From: Desulfarculus sp.
GTDB taxonomy: Bacteria > Desulfobacterota > Desulfarculia > Desulfarculales > Desulfarculaceae
DNA: 18,159 bases
Reading direction: 5' to 3'
Assembly: GCA_020216805.1 (NCBI GenBank)
Contig: JAIWNN010000003.1
Location: 1-18,159 of the forward strand
Position 1 is the first letter of the stretch; each line of letters starts with the position of its first letter. Both the position numbers and the translations under genes were made by a program. The notes under the pieces are model-generated. The model did not search any database, had not been told where the DNA came from, and worked only from the letters and a program-made list of their open reading frames with translations. Below, one piece after another: positions 1 to 4,459 of the stretch.

Positions 1-87
1 CACGATGCGCCGGCCGGCTTCCTCTCCGCTCTCCACCCCCTGCCGTTTGAGGGTGTCGATCAGCTCCTGCAGCTTTGCATCCGCCAT
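1..87 (-). CDS. 5' end of a minus-strand gene, function unknown (partial)
   Basis: The first 29 codons of a gene that runs off the left edge are visible. The start is ATG at 87, preceded on the minus strand by a clear AAGGAG ribosome binding site about 7 bases upstream. The visible protein begins MADAKLQELIDTLKRQGVES and continues charged and helical. This amphipathic start, with its Gly-Val-Glu and Ala/Glu-rich continuation, resembles the N-termini of V/A-type ATP synthase subunit E or F-type subunit b stalk proteins, but 29 residues cannot settle the family. The gene reads away from everything else here. Confidence 0.6.
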   Translation of the reverse strand, partial: MADAKLQELIDTLKRQGVESGEEAGRRIV

Positions 88-184
88 ACGCCAATCTCCT
101 TAGGTCGCTCTAGCCGGCTTCATCACTTGCGTTGGCGCGCGCTCGCGGCGCCAAAACAAAAACCGGGGCCCGTCGTCGGACGGC

Positions 185-206
185 CTGGTCCCCTAACCGG
201 GGCCAG
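185..206. other. Hairpin, 8-bp stem with 6-base loop
   Basis: CTGGTCCC at 185-192 pairs with GGGGCCAG at 199-206 (one G-T pair) around the loop CTAACC. It lies about 100 bases upstream of the minus-strand start at 87, so it may sit in that gene's 5' leader. There is no U-run on either strand, so it is not a convincing terminator. Confidence 0.35.
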
Positions 207-374
207 CCCCACGGTTATTCTCCAGGCTTGTTGAATTTTTCACTTGGTCTGCAAGAACCGGACCCCAGATGCCAACCCGAGCCACGATCAAAACCGGTGG
301 AGGTATTCGGCGCTTTTTCAGTCAATTGCAGCTGAGCCCGATTCAGACATACGGAACGTGGAGCTAGGGTATTA

Positions 375-417
375 TTGCATTTTGCAGTTGCCAATCAACC
401 AATTTCTTGCATTTTGC
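375..417. repeat. 11-bp direct repeat TTGCATTTTGC, two copies 32 bp apart
   Basis: TTGCATTTTGC occurs at 375-385 and again at 407-417, about three helical turns apart. The copies sit in an AT-richer island and are separated by a CCAATCAACCAATTT-like spacer. Helically phased repeats of this kind can be paired regulator sites, but no promoter or gene directly beside them supports a target. Confidence 0.5.
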
Positions 418-632
418 GATTAGCCGCACCATCCTTGCGCTGGTTTGCACAACGGCGGGGGCCGGGATTGTGCAGGCAAATGTCCTATCGCTTAGTGGGG
501 TTAGTCGCGTCCAACCCGAACCCGCCCGACTGGGCGCGCGCCTTGGCGGCGCTGGTTGGCTTTGCGCTTTGCCGCGGGGCAGGGTCGGGTGAGATGGCGT
601 TTTGCAACCCCGCGCGCCCTCCGCCGGAGACT

Positions 633-705
633 CGGATGGATCCGACCAGGCCAGGGCCAGACTATACCATCCAAATTCAAAGTGTTAGCGGGTCAGATCC
701 ATCCG
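633..705. repeat. 10-bp inverted repeat CGGATGGATC / GATCCATCCG
   Basis: CGGATGGATC at 633-642 is the perfect reverse complement of 696-705, separated by 53 bases. It lies upstream of the small gene at 804. The role is unknown; chance is possible in GC-rich DNA. Confidence 0.35.
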
Positions 706-803
706 GGGAACGGCCAAGCGGGTTTTGGCATCGGACTAGCTACCCAAATCCTTTCGAAAGGCGCCTGTCAACTGCCGTGTTCCACAACCGCGGAGGTGAT
801 TTG

Positions 804-1130
804 GTGTTCGGCTTTAGGAAAAAGGACAAGGCGACGGGCGAAGCAGGGGCGTTGGACCTGCCCAAGCCCAAGGACATCCCGCAGTCCCTGGGTCAGCACC
901 TGGTGGTCAACCAGCGGCAGAACCCGGAGTGGGTGTGGCGTCTGAAAAGCGTGACCCGCTCGGCCAAGGGAGCCAGTTTGGTCGAATTCCGAATCTTCGA
1001 CCCCGAATCGGCCCTGAGCCGCAAGCTGCGGGTGGATGACTACAACTCCCTGGACTCCCACCCCGACCTGATCCTGTTCCAGGGCGTTTTGGACAAACGC
1101 ACCCACCAGGCCCAGTTCCAGGACCTCTAG
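804..1130 (+). CDS. Small conserved-looking hypothetical protein, 108 aa
   Basis: A GTG start at 804 is chosen because a perfect GGAGG at 792-796 stands seven bases before it. The open frame continues upstream to 375, but that part has no start signal and a different composition. The protein begins MFGFRKKDK, has a short basic lead-in, and then a soluble mixed alpha/beta body. That body includes the segments LGQHLVVNQRQNPEWVWRLK, LVEFRIFDPESA and DSHPDLILFQG. There is no signal peptide, membrane segment or cysteine. I do not recognise a named family; the style is of a small conserved cytoplasmic protein. It converges with the gene at 1204-1536, with a hairpin between them. Confidence 0.7.
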   Translation: MFGFRKKDKATGEAGALDLPKPKDIPQSLGQHLVVNQRQNPEWVWRLKSVTRSAKGASLVEFRIFDPESALSRKLRVDDYNSLDSHPDLILFQGVLDKRTHQAQFQDL

Positions 1131-1157
1131 CCCTCTCCGGCTGCGCGGCTCGCCCGG

Positions 1158-1187
1158 GCGAGGCCCCGGAGCCCTCCGGGACCTCGC
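1158..1187. terminator. Hairpin between convergent genes, possible bidirectional terminator
   Basis: GCGAGGCCCCGGAG at 1158-1171 and CTCCGGGACCTCGC at 1174-1187 form a long stem with one mismatch. It lies in the 73-bp gap between two convergent genes. There is no T-run on either side, so the termination role rests on stem strength and position. Confidence 0.45.
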
Positions 1188-1203
1188 GCCGCCGGTTCCG
1201 GTC

Positions 1204-1536
1204 TCAGACCACGGTTTTGAAGATCGATCCCGATCCACCAAGACTGGAGGACGAACTCAGACCGCGGCTGCGCCCCGGACCGATGGCCAGGGCCGCTTGG
1301 CCAATGGCCATCAGGTCGTTCTTCAGGCCAGCGCCGCGCAGGCGGCCGCCGTCATTCTTGTCGCCGCCCAACAGGGTGTTGACCAGGCTGGAGCCCTCGT
1401 CCTTTTTCATCAGGTTGGCGATGCCCAGGGCATTGGCCTCGGTCTGCCCCAGACCCGCGCTTTTGGCCTGTGCCAGGCCCAGATTGAGGGCGTTTTGCGC
1501 GCTGACTTTGGCGATGTTGGAGAAAGTGAAAGCCAC
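1204..1536 (-). CDS. Small hypothetical protein, Gly/Ala/Leu/Ser-rich, 110 aa
   Basis: The start is GTG at 1536, supported by AAGGAGGTGT at 1541-1550 on the minus strand with normal spacing. The protein begins MAFTFSNIAKVSAQNALNLG. It is rich in Ala, Gly, Leu and Asn, has a Lys/Asp-rich middle (LMKKDEGSS, LLGGDKNDGG), and ends in a Ser/Gly tail (SSSSSLGGSGSIFKTVV). There is no Cys and no typical signal peptide or clear membrane helix. I do not recognise the family. The strong ribosome binding site argues that it is expressed. It is divergent from the peptide operon starting at 1848 and shares that upstream region. Confidence 0.6.
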   Translation of the reverse strand: MAFTFSNIAKVSAQNALNLGLAQAKSAGLGQTEANALGIANLMKKDEGSSLVNTLLGGDKNDGGRLRGAGLKNDLMAIGQAALAIGPGRSRGLSSSSSLGGSGSIFKTVV

Positions 1537-1613
1537 GGGAACACCTCCTTAGCGGCGTCCTCCCTGGACAACTGCGAGCCTTCCTTGGGGATTATCGGTG
1601 GGTCTACTTTACC

Positions 1614-1642
1614 AACATAACATTTAATCCCCTCCAAGCCAA
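1614..1642 (-). promoter_or_regulatory. Candidate sigma70-type promoter for the gene at 1204-1536
   Basis: On the minus strand, TTGGCT (1642-1637) and TATGTT (1619-1614) are separated by 17 bases in an AT-rich stretch. They lie about 80 bases upstream of the GTG at 1536. Each hexamer matches consensus at four of six positions. Confidence 0.35.
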
Positions 1643-1698
1643 GGGATATCGCGCCGGGGGCGGCACTTTATCCCGCCAGGCCGGCCCAGAATGGCTTT

Positions 1699-1739
1699 CA
1701 AGATGTTGTTTGATGTGACTATCAAATAACAATATCTTG
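1699..1739. promoter_or_regulatory. AT-rich imperfect inverted repeat, candidate operator
   Basis: CAAGATGTTGTTTGAT at 1699-1714 mirrors ATCAAATAACAATATCTTG at 1721-1739 with small bulges. The core is TTTGAT-N6-ATCAAA (1709-1726). It is one of the most AT-rich spots in the window. It is centred about 60 bases upstream of the -35 box at 1778 and also lies upstream of the divergent gene at 1536. The half-site TTGAT/ATCAA is that of CRP/FNR-superfamily boxes, but FNR uses a 4-base rather than a 6-base gap. It could also be an RNA hairpin ending near TTGTTTT. Confidence 0.5.
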
Positions 1740-1777
1740 TTGTTTTATCCCGAGTGGGCCGCCCCTTGCCCGAGGGC

Positions 1778-1806
1778 TTGACATTCTCTGATTCCGGCGC
1801 AACAAT
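1778..1806 (+). promoter_or_regulatory. Sigma70-type promoter of the peptide/radical SAM operon
   Basis: A perfect -35 TTGACA (1778-1783) and a -10 AACAAT (1801-1806, four of six) are exactly 17 bases apart. Transcription should start near 1813 and give a leader of about 35 bases before the ATG at 1848. This is the best promoter match I found in the window. Confidence 0.65.
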
Positions 1807-1820
1807 TTTAGCAAACAAAT

Positions 1821-1835
1821 GCCCCATGAAGGGGC
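1821..1835 (+). other. 5'-UTR hairpin beside the ribosome binding site
   Basis: GCCCC (1821-1825) pairs with GGGGC (1831-1835) around the loop ATGAA. It sits directly against the AAGGAGG ribosome binding site (1836-1842) of the 20-codon ORF. It would form near the 5' end of the mRNA and may stabilise it or tune initiation. Confidence 0.45.
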
Positions 1836-1847
1836 AAGGAGGCAATC

Positions 1848-1910
1848 ATGAAGATCCGGAAAATCGAGCGCACCCAGCGCGGGCTCTGCAAGTGCAAGAG
1901 CTCCTGCTAG
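1848..1910 (+). CDS. 20-aa Cys-rich cationic peptide: putative RiPP precursor (or attenuator leader peptide)
   Basis: The ATG at 1848 follows a strong AAGGAGG (1836-1842) at a five-base spacing. The product is MKIRKIERTQRGLCKCKSSC, ending at TAG 1908-1910. It has three cysteines (14, 16, 20) in the last seven residues, four Lys, three Arg and one acidic residue. The layout is a short basic leader and a Cys-dense core after a possible Arg-Gly break. It has its own promoter, and a terminator follows. Downstream lie a Cys-rich protein, a PqqD-like/radical SAM/SPASM enzyme and a cupin, which is the usual company of a RiPP precursor; PqqA is similarly tiny. The main alternative is a leader peptide whose Cys codons sense charged tRNA-Cys. 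I know of no named family that it matches. The translation signals are very strong, so translation is likely even if the role is open. Confidence 0.7.
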   Translation: MKIRKIERTQRGLCKCKSSC

Positions 1911-1921
1911 CCTAGGCTAGC
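1906..1921. repeat. Perfect 16-bp palindrome with three CTAG tetramers over the stop codon
   Basis: GCTAGCCTAGGCTAGC at 1906-1921 is a perfect palindrome and overlaps the TAG stop of the 20-codon ORF. In RNA it can fold as a 6-bp hairpin with a CUAG loop. In DNA it could be a dimeric regulator site. It directly precedes the terminator. Confidence 0.6.
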
Positions 1922-1925
1922 CTGG

Positions 1926-1957
1926 AGGGGGAGGCTCGAGCCTCCCCCTTTCGTTTT
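1926..1957 (+). terminator. Intrinsic terminator between peptide gene and downstream operon
   Basis: The nine-base arm GGGGGAGGC (1927-1935) pairs perfectly with GCCTCCCCC (1940-1948) around the loop TCGA. An outer A-T pair (1926/1949) adds to the stem, and TTTCGTTTT (1949-1957) follows. It lies 16 bases after the peptide stop and 17 before the next ATG (1975), where I see no separate promoter. Partial read-through would give abundant peptide mRNA and less maturase mRNA, as is common in precursor-maturase operons. It could also be a regulated attenuator. Confidence 0.85.
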
Positions 1958-1974
1958 GCCTCGCGGGGGGTCCC

Positions 1975-2298
1975 ATGCGCCACCTGATTTGTCCCCGCCT
2001 CTGTCGCTACTTCAAGCCCGACCGCCCCGAGCGGGATGGCTGCGGCGGACTGACCTGGCTGGTCGCCCATCCCAGCCTGGAAGCGGCGGTGGCCACCCTG
2101 GCTCCGGACCCCGGCGCGCCCCTCTACGGCCTGGCCGAGGACGACCACCGCCTGCTGCGGGTCTGCGCCGCCTGCCCCTACCGCCCGGACGGCTGCGACT
2201 TCCGCGACCCGTCCGTCCCTCGCGATCAATGCGCGCCCTGCGGCGGCCTGCGGGCGGTGGCCGGGCTGTTGGCCGCCGGCCATCATCTGGAGCTCTAG
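1975..2298 (+). CDS. Cys-rich 107-aa accessory protein, likely metal or Fe-S binding
   Basis: The ATG at 1975 follows a G-run (1965-1970) that can serve as a ribosome binding site. The TAG stop is only three bases before the next start. There are eight cysteines at 6, 10, 23, 64, 67, 74, 86 and 89. They fall in two groups, Cx3C-x12-C near the N-terminus (CPRLCRYF ... GCGG) and Cx2C-x6-C-x11-Cx2C near the C-terminus (CAACPYRPDGCDF ... CAPCGG). There is no signal peptide, so it should be cytoplasmic. The spacing suggests Fe-S or zinc ligation in two sites. Its tight position in front of the radical SAM gene suggests a partner of that enzyme, such as an electron donor, scaffold or peptide-binding subunit. 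It could alternatively be a second, larger modified substrate. I do not recognise a named family. Confidence 0.75.
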   Translation: MRHLICPRLCRYFKPDRPERDGCGGLTWLVAHPSLEAAVATLAPDPGAPLYGLAEDDHRLLRVCAACPYRPDGCDFRDPSVPRDQCAPCGGLRAVAGLLAAGHHLEL

Positions 2299-2301
2299 CC
2301 C

Positions 2302-3495
2302 TTGCCGGCCGACCCCGACCACTTCGTGCGCCTGGCCGATCACGTCTGCCTGCGCCGCTTGGAACAGCCCTGCCTGTATGACCGCCGGGCCGACGAACTC
2401 TACGAACTGAGCCCCGAGGCCTGGGAGGCCCTGGCCCGGTGCCGGGGGCAGATTAGTCTGGCCCAGGCCGGGTTGGACCCCGAGTTCCAGGCCTATTGTC
2501 TGGCCGAAGGGCTGCTGGAGCTCAGCCCCGAACCACGGCCGCACCCCCTGCCCCTGGGTCCCGGCCCGACTCCCTCCCTGCGCTACCTGGAGCTGCAGAT
2601 CACCTGGCGCTGCAACCTGGCCTGCGCCCACTGTTATCTGGGACCGGCCCGGGGGGTGGACCTGCCGGTGCCGGTCATCGCGGCGACCCTGCGCGAATTC
2701 GAGGCCATGAATGGCCTGCGCCTTCTGATCAGCGGCGGCGAGCCTCTGCTGCACCCTCGATGGCCCCAGGTCAACGCCCTGCTCTCCGCCCTGCCGGTGC
2801 GGCGGGTGTTGCTGAGCAATGGCCTGCTTCTGGACGACCAGCGCCTGGCCGAGCTCCATTGCGACGAGGTGCAGATCAGTCTGGACGGGCTGGAGGACGG
2901 GCACCAGGCCCTGCGCGGCCCGGGCAGTTTTGCCCGGGCGGTGGAAGCCGCCCGCCGGGTGCGGGCGGCGGGCCTGGACCTGTCCATCGCCACCATGGTC
3001 CACGCCGCCAACCTCAATGAGTTCGATGGCCTGGCGGAACTGGTCCAGGAGTTGGGGGCACGGGAGTGGGGCATCGACGCCCCCTGTCCCGCCGGCCGCC
3101 TGGAGGCCGATCCCGCCCTGGTGGTCAGCCCGGCGCTGGCCGCCCAGTGCATGGCCCACGCCTTTGGCGGGGCCTATCACGGCAGCGGCCAGGGCCCCCA
3201 GGGCCAGGCCATGGCTTGCGGACTGCACCTGTGCACCGTGGCCGCCGACGGCCGGGTGGCCCAATGCGGTTTTTACCTGGACAGCCCCCTGGGACGGATC
3301 GAGGAGGGCCTCTGGACCTGCTGGCACCGGCGGACGCCCCGGGAGCTGGCGATGGTGGCGGGTTGTCGCAGTTGCCCGGTGGCCGTCGATTGCGGCGGGG
3401 GCTGCCGCTTCCGGGCCCCGGCTCCGGACCGGCCCGATCCGGTGATGTGCGCGCTCATGGAACAAACCCCCGATTGGGAGAATCAGGCATGCTGA
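2302..3495 (+). CDS. Radical SAM/SPASM peptide maturase with PqqD-like N-terminal domain, 397 aa
   Basis: The enzyme should use S-adenosylmethionine and Fe-S clusters to modify a peptide. Residues 7-75 (FVRLADHVCLRRL, YDRRADELYELSPEAWEAL) look like a PqqD/RRE peptide-binding domain. The radical SAM CxxxCxxC is C104, C108, C111, and GGEP is at 145-148. The C-terminus fits the SPASM pattern, with C306-x10-G317-x4-C322 and then C355-x2-C358-x5-C364-x3-C368, with a further C383. That predicts two auxiliary clusters. The TTG at 2302, after GGAGC (2289-2293), is chosen because a later start would cut the PqqD-like domain. The stop overlaps the cupin ATG (ATGCTGA), so translation is coupled. RRE plus SPASM architecture is typical of RiPP maturases that form thioether or carbon-carbon links. 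The precise reaction cannot be read from the sequence, and I cannot place it in a named subfamily. Confidence 0.9.
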   Translation: MPADPDHFVRLADHVCLRRLEQPCLYDRRADELYELSPEAWEALARCRGQISLAQAGLDPEFQAYCLAEGLLELSPEPRPHPLPLGPGPTPSLRYLELQITWRCNLACAHCYLGPARGVDLPVPVIAATLREFEAMNGLRLLISGGEPLLHPRWPQVNALLSALPVRRVLLSNGLLLDDQRLAELHCDEVQISLDGLEDGHQALRGPGSFARAVEAARRVRAAGLDLSIATMVHAANLNEFDGLAELVQELGAREWGIDAPCPAGRLEADPALVVSPALAAQCMAHAFGGAYHGSGQGPQGQAMACGLHLCTVAADGRVAQCGFYLDSPLGRIEEGLWTCWHRRTPRELAMVAGCRSCPVAVDCGGGCRFRAPAPDRPDPVMCALMEQTPDWENQAC

Positions 3496-3842
3496 AGGTG
3501 TACGACCTGGCGGGGCGCGCCCCGCGCGAGGGCGGCGAGACGGTTCTGGGGCTCAAGGACCTGGGCACCCACGCCTGCTATCTGCTCTACGGCATCTTGG
3601 CGCCGGGCGAGCCGGCCCGGGTGCTGCGTCCCGGGCCGGGCCACGAGGAGATCATCCTCTGCCTGTCCGGTTCCATGCGCCTGGAGGGCATGGGCCAAAG
3701 CCTGATTCTACAGGCCGGCCAGGCGGTGCATCTCAGGGCCGAAGACACCCTCGAGGCCACCTGCGCCGGCCCCCTGGAGACGCGTTACGCCGCCGCCGGC
3801 GGCCATTCCGGCGAGGAAAGTCACCACCACCATCATCACTAG
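3489..3842 (+). CDS. Cupin protein with natural C-terminal six-histidine tail, 117 aa
   Basis: The ATG at 3489 overlaps the radical SAM stop by seven bases. It is a small single-domain cupin. Motif 1 is PGPGHEEIILCLSG, with H52 and E53/E54 as likely metal ligands. Motif 2 is LQAGQAVHLRAED, with H81. N-terminal strands include LGTHACYLLYGILAPGE. The protein ends GGHSGEESHHHHHH, with six consecutive histidines just before the TAG, encoded by mixed CAC/CAT codons. The tail suggests metal capture or delivery, for example Ni, Zn, Cu or Fe. In this operon the cupin may bind, oxidise or isomerise the modified peptide, sense it, or supply metal. It has no signal peptide. Its stop shares the CTAG at 3839-3842 with the convergent ANTAR gene. 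Confidence 0.85.
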   Translation: MLKVYDLAGRAPREGGETVLGLKDLGTHACYLLYGILAPGEPARVLRPGPGHEEIILCLSGSMRLEGMGQSLILQAGQAVHLRAEDTLEATCAGPLETRYAAAGGHSGEESHHHHHH

Positions 3843-4459
3843 CCGACACGGGATCGTCGACGTCGCGGTTGGCCCGCCAGCAGGCGCTGGGACTCCACCA
3901 CCGCCTCGGCCGCCTGGTGCAGGGCATAGCCTTGGGCCTGGGCGGCCTCCTCCAGGCGGGCCAGGGCCCCGGCCTCGTCCACCTGGAGCTGGACCATGAG
4001 CAGGCCCTTGGCCCGCTCCAGGAGCTTACGCCGGCGCAGACCCTCGCGCAGGTCGGCCACCTCCGCGGCCAGGCGGCTTTCGCGTCCGAAGTTGCGGTGG
4101 GCCATCTCCAGCGCCAGCCCCAGCACCGCCGCCTCCACCGGGGCCATCAGGCAGGACCGCACTCCCGCCCGCTGGGCCCGCTCCAGAAAAGCGCGGTCGT
4201 CGCGCTCGGCCAGCAGCACCACCGGCAAGGGATGACACCGCAACATCGCCCGCGCGGCCTCGACGCCATCGCCCCCCGGCAGGTCGCTGGCCACCAGGGC
4301 CAGATCCGGGGCTTGGCGGGCGCACACCAGGCAAGCCTGCTGGCCGTCGGCCGCCACCCCGGCCAGGACGAAGCCCAGATTTTTCAGGTCGCGGGCCAGG
4401 GTCTGGGCCCGCTCCGGACGCGCCTCCACCACCAGCACCCCGAGGGCTCGGTCAGGCAT
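3839..4459 (-). CDS. ANTAR-domain RNA-binding response regulator with degenerate receiver, 206 aa
   Basis: The C-terminal ANTAR domain (about 133-190; LRRRKLLERAKGLLM, AQGYALHQAAEAVV) belongs to the family that binds paired RNA hairpins to prevent transcription termination, as in AmiR and EutV. The N-terminal fold (5-120) is a CheY-like receiver, but the key residues are gone. The acidic pair is E12-A13, the phospho-acceptor position is A57 (in LALVASDLPGGDG), the Thr/Ser position is A84 and the Lys position is A106 (CLMAPVE). Phosphorylation at the usual site is therefore unlikely, although D59 lies two residues away. The ATG at 4459 overlaps the kinase stop by eight bases; an in-frame ATG at 4474 is a less likely start. 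It ends in a basic tail (QPRRRRSRVG). Its 3' end converges on the cupin gene. Confidence 0.88.
   Translation of the reverse strand: MPDRALGVLVVEARPERAQTLARDLKNLGFVLAGVAADGQQACLVCARQAPDLALVASDLPGGDGVEAARAMLRCHPLPVVLLAERDDRAFLERAQRAGVRSCLMAPVEAAVLGLALEMAHRNFGRESRLAAEVADLREGLRRRKLLERAKGLLMVQLQVDEAGALARLEEAAQAQGYALHQAAEAVVESQRLLAGQPRRRRSRVG

Larger units (their letters stand above)
88..803. other. Gene-poor stretch, about 700 bp
   Basis: I see no convincing gene here. The open frames across it have no ribosome binding site, odd composition and no family-like pattern. Base composition is patchy, with AT-richer islands around 215-250 and 360-425 inside GC-rich DNA, which fits regulatory or decayed sequence. 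It contains a hairpin at 185-206 in the leader of the left-edge minus-strand gene, an 11-bp direct repeat at 375-417, and a 10-bp inverted repeat at 633-642/696-705. No tRNA, CRISPR or insertion-sequence end was recognised. Confidence 0.5.

Noticed and set aside
375..803. Upstream extension of the gene at 804
   Set aside because: No ribosome binding site or protein-like pattern; the perfect GGAGG before the GTG at 804 decides the start.
1709..1726. Canonical FNR box
   Set aside because: The half-sites match TTGAT/ATCAA, but the gap is six rather than four bases, so it is kept only as an unassigned dyad.
1821..1835. ANTAR-target hairpin in the operon leader
   Set aside because: The loop is five bases (ATGAA), not the six-base loop with A1 and G4 that ANTAR proteins recognise.
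1912..3465. 517-codon open frame on the minus strand across the radical SAM operon
   Set aside because: It is antisense to genes with clear motifs, is Gln/Gly/Ala/Pro-rich in the way GC-rich shadow frames are, and has no family-like pattern.
3489..3842. Polyhistidine tail as a cloning or vector artefact
   Set aside because: The tail is followed by native sequence, has mixed codons, and the neighbouring convergent gene shares its stop; no vector sequence is seen.
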